A stretch of DNA of 64,000 nt, taken from assembly GCF_001011035.1 (NCBI RefSeq), contig NZ_CP011492.1, positions 5,377,001 through 5,441,000 on the forward strand. Direction: 5' to 3'. Made by a program: the position numbers and the translations under genes. Of this stretch, positions 17,007 through 25,907 are shown piece by piece. Origin of the DNA: Streptomyces sp. CNQ-509. Lineage in GTDB: Bacteria; Actinomycetota; Actinomycetes; Streptomycetales; Streptomycetaceae. The first letter of the stretch is position 1. Every line of letters begins with the position of its first letter. The notes under the pieces were generated by a model. It worked only from the letters and a program-made list of their open reading frames with translations. It did not search any database and was not told the origin of the DNA.

Positions 17007-17789
17007 ATGGAGACTCCCCCTGCCGACGAGGCCGCCCCCCAGGACACCGGCGACACCGGCGGAACCGGCGACACCGCCGCCGCACCCGCCGCCTCCGGCG
17101 TAGCCGCCGAGGACTGGGCGCAGGCCGCCGCCGACCCGCAGTACCGGGCCGCGGTCGTCGACCTGCTCGGCGCCCTCGCCTACGGCGAGCTGGCCGCCTT
17201 CGAGCGGCTGGCGGAGGACGCGAAGCTGGCGCCCGGCGTGGAGGACAAGGCGGAGCTGGCGGCGATGGCCGCCGCCGAGTTCCACCACTTCGAGCGGCTG
17301 CGGGACCGGCTGGCCGGGATCGACGAGGATCCGGCGCGGGCGATGGAGCCGTTCGCCGCCGCGCTGAACGAGTTCCACCGCCAGACGGCGCCGTCCGACT
17401 GGCTGGAGGGGCTGGTCAAGGCGTACGTCGGCGACTCGATCGCCAGCGACTTCTACCGCGAGGTCGCGGTCCGGCTGGACTCCGACACCCGCGGCCTGGT
17501 GCTGAGCGTGCTGGACGACACCGGGCACGCGACGTTCGCCGTCGGGAAGGTCCGTAGCGCCATCGAGGCCGACCCCCGGGTGGGCGGCCGGCTGGCGCTG
17601 TGGGCGCGGCGGCTGATGGGCGAGGCGCTGAGCCAGGCGCAGCGGGTGGTGGCGGAGCGGGACGCGCTGTCGATGATGCTCGTGGGCGGGGTCGCCGACG
17701 GGTTCGACCTGGCGGAGGTGGGGCGGATGTTCTCGCGTATCACCGAGGCGCACACCAAGCGGATGGCGGCGCTGGGGCTGTCCGCATAG
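17007..17789 (+). CDS. ferritin-like-fold protein
   Basis: A 260-aa all-helical protein of the ferritin-like superfamily. It shows paired Glu/His helices, ALAYGELAAFERLAED and MAAAEFHHFERLRDRL, a YVGDSIASDFYREVA helix, and VLDDTGHATFAV. The E...ExxH spacing suggests a di-iron site, similar to MiaE-type hydroxylases, but the substrate is unknown. The first 40 residues are Thr/Gly/Ala-rich and flexible. ATG 17007 is preceded by TATATT at 16993-16998 and no ribosome site, suggesting a leaderless mRNA. The neighbouring helicase, DUF3107 and TetR genes match the Rv3211-Rv3208 group. Confidence 0.85.
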   Translation: METPPADEAAPQDTGDTGGTGDTAAAPAASGVAAEDWAQAAADPQYRAAVVDLLGALAYGELAAFERLAEDAKLAPGVEDKAELAAMAAAEFHHFERLRDRLAGIDEDPARAMEPFAAALNEFHRQTAPSDWLEGLVKAYVGDSIASDFYREVAVRLDSDTRGLVLSVLDDTGHATFAVGKVRSAIEADPRVGGRLALWARRLMGEALSQAQRVVAERDALSMMLVGGVADGFDLAEVGRMFSRITEAHTKRMAALGLSA

Positions 17790-17793
17790 CGCG

Positions 17794-17818
17794 GCGCCCG
17801 GGCGGTCCGCCCGGGCGC
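17794..17818. terminator. terminator between convergent genes
   Basis: GCGCCCGGGCGG (17794-17805) is followed after one base by CCGCCCGGGCGC (17807-17818). Confidence 0.6.
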
Positions 17819-17863
17819 GCGTGGGTCTTCCTTGTTCCGGGGTTGGGTACGGGTACGGGCCGC

Positions 17864-18154
17864 TCAGCGCACCGGGCGGCCCGCCAGGTACGCCGCCGCG
17901 GGGCGGCTCCGCTCCCGGTTCTTGACCAGCAGCGACAGCATCGCCGCCGAGAAGGCACCGGCGACCGGCAGGACGATGGGCAGGTTCCCCGCGCCCAGCA
18001 CCGTGTGGGCCAGGGCGGCGCCGAGCACGGCGGCGCCGGGGCCCGTGGCCAGCGTCAGGTTCCGGTGCCGGAACCGATCCGGATAGCGGGAGAGTGCGGC
18101 CAGCGCAATCGCCAGGCCGATGACTGCGGAGAGTACGGCTGCCAGGATCATCAT
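17864..18154 (-). CDS. small integral membrane protein
   Basis: A 96-aa protein with three predicted membrane helices: residues about 3-22 (ILAAVLSAVIGLAIALAAL), 36-54 (TGPGAAVLGAALAHTVLG) and 56-76 (LPIVLPVAGAFSAAMLSLLV). Basic loops (SRYPDRFRHRN, KNRERSR) suggest the ends face the cytoplasm. Two adjacent Met codons, at 18154 and 18151, are possible starts. Its position between the ferritin-like and DUF3107 genes corresponds to Rv3209 in M. tuberculosis. No function can be assigned. Confidence 0.78.
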   Translation of the reverse strand: MMILAAVLSAVIGLAIALAALSRYPDRFRHRNLTLATGPGAAVLGAALAHTVLGAGNLPIVLPVAGAFSAAMLSLLVKNRERSRPAAAYLAGRPVR

Positions 18155-18242
18155 CTCGCGCCCGCCCTTCGTTGGGCCCCACTCTGCTGGGGTGAACCGG
18201 ACGCTCCGGATCTACCCGCATGGATCCGCGGGCAAACGACGG

Positions 18243-18267
18243 CCCCCCGGTGCCGGACACCGGGGGG
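18243..18267. terminator. terminator after the DUF3107 gene
   Basis: CCCCCCGGTG (18243-18252) pairs with CACCGGGGGG (18258-18267) with a 5-nt loop, on the downstream side of the DUF3107 stop. Confidence 0.65.
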
Positions 18268-18297
18268 CGGACGAGCTGCGCGAGGGGGGATCCGCCC

Positions 18298-18525
18298 TCA
18301 GAGGGCGCCGAAGCCCACCTTGCGCGCGGTGGGCGCACCGATCTCCACGTAGGCGATGCGGCCCGACGGCACGAGGATCTTCCGGCCGCGGTCGTCGACC
18401 AGGGTCAGCACCTCCGACTTGCCGCCGAGCGCGTCCGCCACCGCGCTCTCGATCTCTTCGGCGGACTGCCCGCTCTCCAGGCTGATCTCTCGGGGGGCGT
18501 GCTGCACGCCGATCTTGACCTCCAC
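18298..18525 (-). CDS. DUF3107 family small protein
   Basis: A 75-aa soluble protein related to M. tuberculosis Rv3208A (TB9.4). It starts EVKIGVQHAPREISLES, has a DDRGRKILVPSGRIAYVEIG core and ends RKVGFGAL. GTG 18525 is chosen because AAAGGGA lies about 9 nt upstream and family members begin at the same residue; 13 extra upstream codons in frame are probably not translated. It lies next to a TetR regulator in the same direction, as in mycobacteria. The function is unknown. Confidence 0.88.
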   Translation of the reverse strand: MEVKIGVQHAPREISLESGQSAEEIESAVADALGGKSEVLTLVDDRGRKILVPSGRIAYVEIGAPTARKVGFGAL

Positions 18526-18648
18526 GGCCTGATCCCTTTCGGTCAGTTGGATGTACGAGTGCACACTAACCCGGCGTGCGCACCCCGCGGGACCGATGCC
18601 TGCACGCCCGCAGCGAACACCGCTGCGGGACGTGTCCGCGGGCCGCCT

Positions 18649-19290
18649 CTACGCCTGTTCCGGGCCCCCGTGCATCGGGAAGCCGGCGATGCCCCGCCAG
18701 GAGAGCGAGGCGATCAGGCGGGCGGCGTCGTCGCGCGGGATGGACCGGCCGGCGCCCAGCCAGTAGCGCGCGGTGATCTGCGCCATGCCGCAGAGCCCCA
18801 CCGCGAGCAGCATCGCCTGCTCGACCGGCAGGTCGGTGTCCTCGGCGATGACCTCGCTGACGGCCTGCGCGCAGTCCAGGCTCACCCGGTCGACGCGCTC
18901 GCGCACCGCGGGCTCGTTCGTCAGGTCGGACTCGAAGACCAGCCGGAAGGCGCCGCCCTCGTCCTCGACGAAGGCGTAGTACGCGTCCATCGTGGCGGCG
19001 ACGCGCTGCTTGTTGTCCGACGTGGACGCGAGCGCCGCGCGCACCGCCTGGAGCAGCGCGTCGCAGTGCTGGTCGAGCAGGGCGAGGTACAGCTCCAGCT
19101 TGCCGGGGAAGTGCTGGTAGAGCACTGGCTTGCTGACGCCGGCGCGGTCCGCGATGTCGTCCATGGCGGCGGAGTGGTACCCCTGGGCGACGAAGACCTC
19201 CTGGGCCGCACCGAGGAGCTGGTTGCGGCGCGCGCGGCGGGGAAGCCTCGTACTGCGTGGACGCGTCTCGGCCTGCTCCATGGCTGTCAC
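18649..19290 (-). CDS. TetR-family transcriptional regulator
   Basis: A 213-aa repressor-type regulator. The DNA-binding domain lies at about residues 18-66, with AAQEVFVAQGYHSAAMDDIADRAGVSKPVLYQHFPGKLELY. The C-terminal domain is helical and hydrophobic and would bind an unknown ligand. GTG 19290 is preceded by AGGAGG; ATG 19281 is an alternative. This is the position of Rv3208 in M. tuberculosis, immediately before the DUF3107 gene. The 123-nt gap to DUF3107 allows a separate promoter. No target operator could be recognised. Confidence 0.92.
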   Translation of the reverse strand: MTAMEQAETRPRSTRLPRRARRNQLLGAAQEVFVAQGYHSAAMDDIADRAGVSKPVLYQHFPGKLELYLALLDQHCDALLQAVRAALASTSDNKQRVAATMDAYYAFVEDEGGAFRLVFESDLTNEPAVRERVDRVSLDCAQAVSEVIAEDTDLPVEQAMLLAVGLCGMAQITARYWLGAGRSIPRDDAARLIASLSWRGIAGFPMHGGPEQA

Positions 19291-19452
19291 TGCGCCTCCT
19301 GGTTCCTGAGATGATCGCCCCCGGGACGCCGGGCCTGTCCGGCGGGCCGACCGCAGGTGCCATCGTACGTGCGGGTAATCGTCCGGCGCTCCGTCGCTGC
19401 GCGAAATTTCATCGCCGCTGACCCGGGGCGAACCAGGGCAATACCGAGCACG

Positions 19453-19704
19453 TCACCGGTATTCGTCCTCGTCCTGTTCGACGACGCGCGCCTGCTCTGC
19501 GGCGTCCGCGGGATTGGCCTCGTCGCCGCCGCGCTCGCCCGGTGTGACGTCCTCGTCGCGCTGGTCCACCTCGGCGCGCTGCTCCGCGGCGTCCGCCTCC
19601 GGGGTCTCGGCGTCCCGCTCCGCGGGCTCGTCCGCCCTCCCGCGTCGCCCCGTACGGCGGGCGGGCTCGTCGAAGGTGTCCGAATCCTGCGGGTCGACCG
19701 CCAT
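19453..19704 (-). CDS. small acidic hydrophilic protein of unknown function
   Basis: An 83-aa protein made almost only of Asp, Glu, Arg, Ala, Pro and Gln, with no hydrophobic core; probably disordered. AAAGGAG is ideally placed before ATG 19704, which argues that it is translated. It lies divergent from the LipV-like hydrolase gene, with about 170 nt between them. Nothing more can be said about its role. Confidence 0.6.
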   Translation of the reverse strand: MAVDPQDSDTFDEPARRTGRRGRADEPAERDAETPEADAAEQRAEVDQRDEDVTPGERGGDEANPADAAEQARVVEQDEDEYR

Positions 19705-19874
19705 GGCGTCGTCTCCTTTCCGCGTCGTTCGTCACCCGGACTTCGGGCACGGTTACGGGTGATGTCCGCTATACGTCCTCCACACGAGCGTAAGAGAGGG
19801 CGCTTTCGGCCGCGAGGCGGCTTGTGAGCGCGAACACATGAACCACTGCGTGACTGTCTCGTAACATTGCCCCC

Positions 19875-20882
19875 ATGCCGTCGACAGAGCGCTCTCTGGC
19901 GGGCGACGAAGTATCCCCGGCGAACGGCTCGCCCGGGACCGTGCCGCCCTCTCCTCCCGAAGGCCGGGACGGCGTCGAGCGACGGCGGGTGACGCTCCCC
20001 GGGCTCACCCTCGCCGTCCGCGGCCACCCGCCGGCGCGCCCGGGACTGCCGCCCGCGGTGTACGTGCACGGGCTCGGCGGCTCCGCGCTGAACTGGGCCG
20101 GCCTCGGCCCCCTGCTCGCCGCCCGCGTCGACGGCGACGCCGTCGACCTCCCCGGCTTCGGCGACTCCCCGCCCCCCGACGACGGCGACTACTCCCTCTC
20201 CGGCCACGCCCGCGCCGTCATCCGCTACCTCGACGCGGCCGACCGCGGCCCCGTACACCTCTTCGGCAACTCGCTGGGCGGCACCATCGTCACCCGCGTC
20301 GCGGCCCTCCGCCCCGACCTGGTGCGCACCCTCACCCTCGTCTCCCCCGCGCTGCCCGAACTGCCCCCCCAGCGCACCGCGATGCCCACCGCGCTGCTCG
20401 CCGTGCCCGGGGTCACCGCGCTCTTCGCCCGGCTGACCCGGGACTGGACCGCGGAGCGGCGCACCCGCGCGGTGCTGGGCCTCTGCTACGGCGATCCGGG
20501 CCGGGTCAGCCCGGAGGGCTTCGCGGAGCACGCGCGCGAGTACGCCAGGCGCATGCGGCTGCCGTACCACTGGGACGCGCTGGAGCGGTCGGCGCGCGGG
20601 GTCGTCGGCGCGTACACCCTGGGCGGGCAGCATTCGCTCTGGCGGCTGGCCGAGCGGGTGCTGGCCCCTACGCTGCTCATCTACGGCGGGCGCGACCAAC
20701 TCGTATCGTTCAGGATGGCGCGGCGGGCGAAGGCCGCGTTCCGCAACTCGCGGTTGCTTGCCCTGCCTGCGGCCGGGCACGTGGCCATGATGGAGTACCC
20801 GGAAGTGGTGGCCAGGGCGTTCACCGAGATGCTGGACGAGTACGAGACAGGGATCGCAGACGCGAGCCCCGGCGGGAGCTGA
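19875..20882 (+). CDS. alpha/beta-hydrolase, LipV-like
   Basis: A 335-aa alpha/beta-hydrolase. YVHGLGGSALNW is the oxyanion region, DLPGFGDSPPPDDGDYSL follows, and the nucleophile is S133 in GNSLGG. A late Asp in GGRDQLV and His in AGHVAMMEYP complete the triad. The N-terminal 40 residues are Pro/Ser-rich. A lipase/esterase or epoxide-hydrolase-like role is likely; the substrate is unknown. It is followed after 8 nt by the DUF3152 gene, so the two probably form one transcript. ATG 19875 has no strong ribosome site. Confidence 0.87.
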   Translation: MPSTERSLAGDEVSPANGSPGTVPPSPPEGRDGVERRRVTLPGLTLAVRGHPPARPGLPPAVYVHGLGGSALNWAGLGPLLAARVDGDAVDLPGFGDSPPPDDGDYSLSGHARAVIRYLDAADRGPVHLFGNSLGGTIVTRVAALRPDLVRTLTLVSPALPELPPQRTAMPTALLAVPGVTALFARLTRDWTAERRTRAVLGLCYGDPGRVSPEGFAEHAREYARRMRLPYHWDALERSARGVVGAYTLGGQHSLWRLAERVLAPTLLIYGGRDQLVSFRMARRAKAAFRNSRLLALPAAGHVAMMEYPEVVARAFTEMLDEYETGIADASPGGS

Positions 20883-20890
20883 CACACACG

Positions 20891-22564
20891 GTGGGCAGGC
20901 ACAGCGCGTCCGGCAAGGGCAAGAAGGCGCGGGACGGCGGCGGGACCCGGTCGGGGTCCGGGCCGGCGCCCGGGCCGGGGCCGCGGCCGCCGCTGCCGCG
21001 GCGGGGCGACACGGGGCCGATCCCGCGGATCAGCGACACGGGCCCGATCCCGCGGGTGGCGGAGACGGGTCCGGTGCGGCGGGTCTCCGACACGGGTCCG
21101 GTGCCGCGGGTGCCGCGCGTGCCGGGGGACGGGCGCACGGTCTCGGGCACGGGCGCGATGCCGCGGTTCGGCGACACGGGCCCGGTGCCGCGGGTCTCCG
21201 ATACGGGTCCCATCCCGCGGGCCGGCGGGACCGGGCCGATTCCCCGCGTCTCGGACACCGGGCCGACGCCGCGCGTCGGCGACACCGGGCCGACGCCGCG
21301 CGTCGCCGGACCCGGGGGGCCGCCGCCCGTGCACGGGATGCCCCGCCCGTCCCGCGGTCCCCGCACGGTCCCCATGGACGACACCGGCGAGCGCCTCCCC
21401 GGCCACCCCGAGCACCGGGAGCCCGGCGGCGGGTGGGGCATGCCGCCGTACGAGCAGCCCGGGCGCGGGCTCGGCGCCGCCACCGTCGCCGCCACGCCCA
21501 CGCCCGTACGGCAGGACTACCTCGACGCCTTCGACGGGCCGGGGCCCGGCCAGACCGCCGATCCCGCCGCGCGCCGCCGCCCCGGTGACGTGCCGGGCCC
21601 TTCCCCCGCCGCCGACGACCTCGGCCGGCTGCCCGGCGACGAGGAACCGCCCGACGACACCGCGGCCGCCCTGCACTCCACGGGCGGCGGCGGCCGCCGC
21701 CGCAAGCAGCGCCCCGCCAACCGCGGCCGGGTCGTGACCGGTGTCGCCGCCGCCGTCGTGACGTGCGCGCTCGCCGCCGCCATCGCCGGCCAGGTCTCCG
21801 ACGGCCGTGCCAAGCGCGCCGACGCCGCCGCCTCCGACGAGCGCAAGCAGCGCGCCGGCGCCGACGACGACGCCGCCTCCCGCTCGGGCGACCGCGACGA
21901 CCCGGCGGGCCCGGACGAGCCGGACGGCGCGGACGCCGGCGAGGACGCCCGGGCCGTGCCCGCCACGTACACCGAGAAGATGGCTGCCACGTACCCCCTC
22001 AGCCGCAACCTCACCGGCTCCGGCAAGCTCACCACCGTCCCCGGCCACGACAAGGCGCCCGGCCGCGGCGAGGTCGTCACCTACCGCGTGGACGTCGAGG
22101 ACGGGCTGCCGCTGGACGGCGAGCTGTTCGCGGCCGCCGTGCACAAGACGCTCAACGACGAGCGCAGTTGGGGCGGCCGGGGCGACCGCACCTTCGAGCG
22201 GGTGGGCCGGGACCGGGAGTCCGTGTTCGTCATCACCCTGGCCAGCCCCGGGACCACCGACGAGTGGTGCGCCAAGTCGGGTCTCGACACCAGCGACGAG
22301 GACGTGTCCTGCGACTCCGCCGCCACCGAGCGCGTGATGATCAACGCCTTCCGGTGGGCGCAGGGTTCGAAGACCTACGGCGACGACATCCACGCCTACC
22401 GGCAGATGCTCATCAACCACGAGGTCGGCCACCGGCTCGGGAACGGGCACGTCGGCTGCGAGCGGGACGGCGCGCTGGCGCCGGTGATGATGCAGCAGAC
22501 GAAGTACCTGTCGACGGACGGCGCTACCTGCAAGCCCAACCCCTGGCCGTTCCCGCGCGACTGA
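20891..22564 (+). CDS. DUF3152 membrane protein with metalloprotease-like motif
   Basis: A 557-aa protein. Residues about 38-140 consist of a repeat of roughly nine residues based on DTGPIPRVS. A Pro/Gly-rich linker, one membrane segment at about 281-302 and a charged spacer follow. The C-terminal DUF3152 domain contains H510-E-V-G-H514-R-L-G-N-G-H520, the zinc-binding HExxHxxGxxH arrangement of metzincin peptidases. Three Cys in this domain (CAKSG, SCDSA, GCERD) may form a disulfide outside the cell. The domain would face outside as a type II membrane protein. Rv3207c is the counterpart next to moeB1/moeZ in M. tuberculosis. Protease activity is inferred from the motif only. Confidence 0.85.
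   Translation: MGRHSASGKGKKARDGGGTRSGSGPAPGPGPRPPLPRRGDTGPIPRISDTGPIPRVAETGPVRRVSDTGPVPRVPRVPGDGRTVSGTGAMPRFGDTGPVPRVSDTGPIPRAGGTGPIPRVSDTGPTPRVGDTGPTPRVAGPGGPPPVHGMPRPSRGPRTVPMDDTGERLPGHPEHREPGGGWGMPPYEQPGRGLGAATVAATPTPVRQDYLDAFDGPGPGQTADPAARRRPGDVPGPSPAADDLGRLPGDEEPPDDTAAALHSTGGGGRRRKQRPANRGRVVTGVAAAVVTCALAAAIAGQVSDGRAKRADAAASDERKQRAGADDDAASRSGDRDDPAGPDEPDGADAGEDARAVPATYTEKMAATYPLSRNLTGSGKLTTVPGHDKAPGRGEVVTYRVDVEDGLPLDGELFAAAVHKTLNDERSWGGRGDRTFERVGRDRESVFVITLASPGTTDEWCAKSGLDTSDEDVSCDSAATERVMINAFRWAQGSKTYGDDIHAYRQMLINHEVGHRLGNGHVGCERDGALAPVMMQQTKYLSTDGATCKPNPWPFPRD
21005..21310 (+). repeat. degenerate 27-bp tandem repeat coding DTGPIPRVS
   Basis: About ten copies of a nine-codon unit encode variants such as DTGPIPRIS, ETGPVRRVS, DTGPTPRVG and GTGPIPRVS. 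One irregular spacer of about 12 codons sits after the fourth copy. The third base and some codons vary, so the repeat is old. Confidence 0.8.
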
Positions 22565-22725
22565 CCCCCGGCGGGCGACGGGGCGGGCAAAACGCCCCAC
22601 ACCCCGAATAGTCACGGGTATTCACCCCTTCCGGTGGTGCGACGGACAACCGTCCATCGCGCTGCCCCCGCGTGCGTACCGTCCTCCCACCGGATGGAGC
22701 CACAGCAGTTTCGGGGGTGTTCTCG

Positions 22726-24402
22726 TTGCGCATCGGCCTTCTCGCGGAGGGCGGATTCCCGTTCGCCGCGGGCGAGTCGCCGGGGTGGTGCGACCGGCTC
22801 GTACGCGGGCTTGCGCACCATGAGTTCGACGTTTTCGCGTTTGCGGTCGATGCGGCGCAGGAGTCGTCGGGGCTCGTACCGCTGCCGCCCCAGGTGCGGG
22901 CGGTGCACGTCGCGCCGCTGTGGCGCCCGGCGCCGGGCGAGCGCCGCTACGGGCGCGCCGAGCGGCGCCGGTTCGCCGAGCACTTCGCGGAGTTGGCGGG
23001 CGCGCTGGCGGCCGGTGGCGCCGGGGAGTTTCCGGGGTGGGAACCCGGGCGGGAGTCCGGGCAGGACCGTTTCACTTCCGGTCTCTACGGGCTGGCGGAG
23101 CTGGCCAGGGACGCGGGCGGCCCGGGGCGGGCGCTGCGCGAGGAGGAGGCGGTCCGGATCCTGGAGCGGGCCTGCCGGGCGCCGGGCGTACCTCCGGTGG
23201 TGCGGGGGGCGCGCGTCGCGGAGCTGCTGGCGGTGGCGGCGCATCTGGACCGGGCGCTGCGGCCGTTGGGCGCCGGGTGGTACGGGGACGGCGGCGCCGG
23301 GCTGGCCGGTGCCGACCTGTGCCACGCGCTCTCCGCCGGCCCCGCGGCGCTGCCCGGCCTGCTGGCGCGCCGGTTCTTCGGCACGCCGCTGCTGGTGACG
23401 GAGTACGGGGTGCGGCTGCGGCGGCACTACCTGGAGAGCGGCTGGGGGGCGTACGCCGGCGGCACCGTGACCGTACGGGCGCTGGCGGCGGCCTTCCACC
23501 GCCGGCTGGCGGCCGAGGCGTACGACAAGGCGGCCCTCGTGACCCCGGGCAACGCGCACGCGCGGCGCTGGGCGCTGCGCCTGGGCGCGGCGGGGCACCG
23601 GCTGCGGACGGTGTACCCGGGCATGGACGCGGCGCGGTTCGCCGAGGTGGCCGACCTGCCGGCGGCCGGGGACGACCGGACCCTGGTCTGGGCCGGCCGG
23701 ATAGAGCCGGCCGGTGACCTCATCGCGCTGCTGCACGCGTTCGCGGAGATCCGCAGGGAGGAGCCGGCCGCCCACCTCGTCGTGGCGGAGACGGGCCCCC
23801 CGGCCGCCGCCCACGCGGGCTACCGCGACCACTGCCGCGCGCTGGCCGCCCAGCTCTTCCCCGACGAGGCGGCCGACGCGCACGCGGTGGGCGCCAGCCC
23901 GGTGTCGTTCGAGCAGATCGGCGACCCGGCGCTGCCGGACCGGACGGCGGCGTACGCGGCGGGCGGGGTGTCGGTGCTCTCCAGCGTCGTGGCGGGCTTC
24001 CCCGTGGGCCTGGTCGAGGCGATGCTCTGCGGCCGGGCGACGGTGTCGACGGACGTCGGCGCGGTCCGCGAGGTCATCGGCGGCACGGGTCTCGTGGTCC
24101 CGCCCCGGAACCCGCGGGCGCTGGCGGACGCCTGCCTGTCGCTGCTCCGCGACCCGGCGCGCCGCGCGCGGCTGGGCGCGGCGGCGCGGGCGCGGGCGGT
24201 GGAGCTGTTCACGGCGGAGCAGAACGTGGACGCGTTCGGCTCCCTCTACCTGGAGCTGGCCTCCCACGGCCCGGCCCTTGCCCCGGCCCGCGCCACCCCG
24301 CACCCCTTCGCGCACCCGCCGGAGGCGTATCTGGCGGCCGCGCCGGTACCGGACGCCGGCCGGCCGGGTGCGGGCCCCGTGCTTGAGGGGGCCGACCGAT
24401 GA
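22726..24402 (+). CDS. GT4 glycosyltransferase of the PelF type (DUF3492)
   Basis: A 558-aa cytoplasmic glycosyltransferase. The N-terminus (RIGLLAEGGFPF...WCDRLVRGLAHHEFDVFAF) is the DUF3492 region found in PelF. The C-terminal half is a GT4 Rossmann domain with LVWAGRIEPAGDLIALLHAF and VSTDVGAVREVIGGTGLVVPPRNP. The donor-site EX7E motif is altered: A423-GFPVGLV-E431, so the first Glu is Ala. TTG 22726 is chosen because homologues start RIG and GGGGGTG lies just upstream; GTG 22717 is an alternative. It is the first gene of a four-gene operon, overlapping the next gene by ATGA. The product is unknown; a Pel-like hexosamine polymer is inferred from family. Confidence 0.85.
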   Translation: MRIGLLAEGGFPFAAGESPGWCDRLVRGLAHHEFDVFAFAVDAAQESSGLVPLPPQVRAVHVAPLWRPAPGERRYGRAERRRFAEHFAELAGALAAGGAGEFPGWEPGRESGQDRFTSGLYGLAELARDAGGPGRALREEEAVRILERACRAPGVPPVVRGARVAELLAVAAHLDRALRPLGAGWYGDGGAGLAGADLCHALSAGPAALPGLLARRFFGTPLLVTEYGVRLRRHYLESGWGAYAGGTVTVRALAAAFHRRLAAEAYDKAALVTPGNAHARRWALRLGAAGHRLRTVYPGMDAARFAEVADLPAAGDDRTLVWAGRIEPAGDLIALLHAFAEIRREEPAAHLVVAETGPPAAAHAGYRDHCRALAAQLFPDEAADAHAVGASPVSFEQIGDPALPDRTAAYAAGGVSVLSSVVAGFPVGLVEAMLCGRATVSTDVGAVREVIGGTGLVVPPRNPRALADACLSLLRDPARRARLGAAARARAVELFTAEQNVDAFGSLYLELASHGPALAPARATPHPFAHPPEAYLAAAPVPDAGRPGAGPVLEGADR

Positions 24403-25907
24403 CGGACGGCCCGAGAGCGGCCCCGGAGCCGCCGACGCGGGCGCCGTCGCCGCCCACCCCGGCGGAAGACCTGGCGGAAGCCCTGGAGGAAGCTTTCGGC
24501 CCCCGCCCGGAGCCCCCCGCCGTAGCGTCCCTCCACCCCCCGCCCGCCGACGGCGAGGCGGATTCCCCCGGCACGGGGGCGGCGGAAGCCGCGGGGAGAG
24601 GGACTGCTGCGCCAGGCGCGCAGCCGGCCTCCTCCGGCGCGGCCTCGCGGCGCGCCGGAGGCGCCGCCGCCGCGGTCGCCGGGCACCCGGGCCCGCCCCG
24701 CACCGCTCAGCCGGCTCCCCCCTCCGCCCCGGCCGCGGCCGCCGCCCCGGCCGTCCGGCCGCGGCGCGGGTCCGCCGATCCCGTGCGGGGGCTCATGTAC
24801 CGGCACCGGGAGTTGTGCCGGCGGGCCGTCGATCCGCTGGAGATCGCCGCCGGGCTTGAGGCGCACGGTGTCACCGACCGGACCGCCGTGCGGTGCCGGC
24901 ACCGCGATGTGTTCTCCCTCGCCGAGGAGATGTACGTACGGACCCGGCGGCCCGGCGCCGAGCCCCCGCCGCCGGGCGCCCCCCTGCCCCGCACCCCCCT
25001 CGCCCCGCTCGCCCATCTCCTGCCGCTCGGCGGCGGGCTGCTCGTGCTCGGCGCCGCCGGGCTGCACGGCCGGGCGCAGGTGGCACTGACCGCCGCGGGC
25101 GTCGCCTGGGCCGTGGTCGCGCTGGTGCTCGGGTCGCAGCGGGGGCCGCTGAGGGTCGGGGCCGGGCTGCCGCCCGCGGCCGGCCTCGCCGTGGGGTGGC
25201 TGCTGGCGTACGCGGTCTACGGGGACTGGTTCCTCGGCGAACTGCTCGGCGGCGCCACCGGCGTCACCCGGGCGCCCGTCGTGCCGTACGCCACCGCCGC
25301 CGCCCTCGCCGCGCTCACCGCCGCCGTGCTGCCCGCCGCCGCCGTGGCCCGGTGGTTCTCCGCCCGTGCCCGCGGCCGCCTGCGGGAGAGCCGCGATCTG
25401 GCCGAGTTCCGTACCCGCACCCGCCCGCTGCTCGCCGCCGCCGTCGCCGCCGTGCTGGCCGTCCTCGCCGTGCTGCAGTTCGCCGCCGCGGCCGCGGGCC
25501 CCGCCCTCGGCGAGGCCACCCGCGGGCCCGCGGTCCCCGCCGCCGCCTGCGCCCTCGGCACGCTGCTCTTCCTCGCCCGGCTGCTCGCCGTGCACGGCTT
25601 CCCCCGGGCCGCCGCGTACGGCCTCGCCGCCGCCTGCGCCGCGCAGGTCACGGCGCTGCTGCTGGTCCTGGCCGCCCGGGTCCCCGGGCTTGCCGTGCTC
25701 GGCCGTCCGGTCGAGCTGCTGGTCGCAGGCTCCGCAGGTTTCCGTATGGCCGCCGTGCCTGCGGTCGCCTGCGGCGCCGCCGCGCTCGCGCTGCTGGCGT
25801 ACGCCGGCCGCGCACTCACCCGAGCCTCCGCTCATCGCAAGGAGCACAACGAGATGACCGCACCACCACTGGCCACGCCCGGCTCGAACGACGGGGGTGC
25901 GCGATGA
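24399..25907 (+). CDS. polytopic membrane protein, second gene of the polysaccharide-like operon
   Basis: A 502-aa protein. Residues 1-125 are Pro/Ala-rich. Residues about 128-185 form a charged cytoplasmic segment (GLMYRHRELCRRAVDPLEIAAGLEAHGV, then RHRDVFSLAEEMY). About eight or nine Ala/Leu/Val-rich membrane helices follow to the end. I do not recognise a named family. Start and stop codons overlap both neighbours (ATGA), so expression is coupled to the glycosyltransferase and epimerase. It could be a polymer export or synthase partner, as membrane components are needed in Pel-type systems, but no sequence feature proves this. Confidence 0.78.
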   Translation: MTDGPRAAPEPPTRAPSPPTPAEDLAEALEEAFGPRPEPPAVASLHPPPADGEADSPGTGAAEAAGRGTAAPGAQPASSGAASRRAGGAAAAVAGHPGPPRTAQPAPPSAPAAAAAPAVRPRRGSADPVRGLMYRHRELCRRAVDPLEIAAGLEAHGVTDRTAVRCRHRDVFSLAEEMYVRTRRPGAEPPPPGAPLPRTPLAPLAHLLPLGGGLLVLGAAGLHGRAQVALTAAGVAWAVVALVLGSQRGPLRVGAGLPPAAGLAVGWLLAYAVYGDWFLGELLGGATGVTRAPVVPYATAAALAALTAAVLPAAAVARWFSARARGRLRESRDLAEFRTRTRPLLAAAVAAVLAVLAVLQFAAAAAGPALGEATRGPAVPAAACALGTLLFLARLLAVHGFPRAAAYGLAAACAAQVTALLLVLAARVPGLAVLGRPVELLVAGSAGFRMAAVPAVACGAAALALLAYAGRALTRASAHRKEHNEMTAPPLATPGSNDGGAR

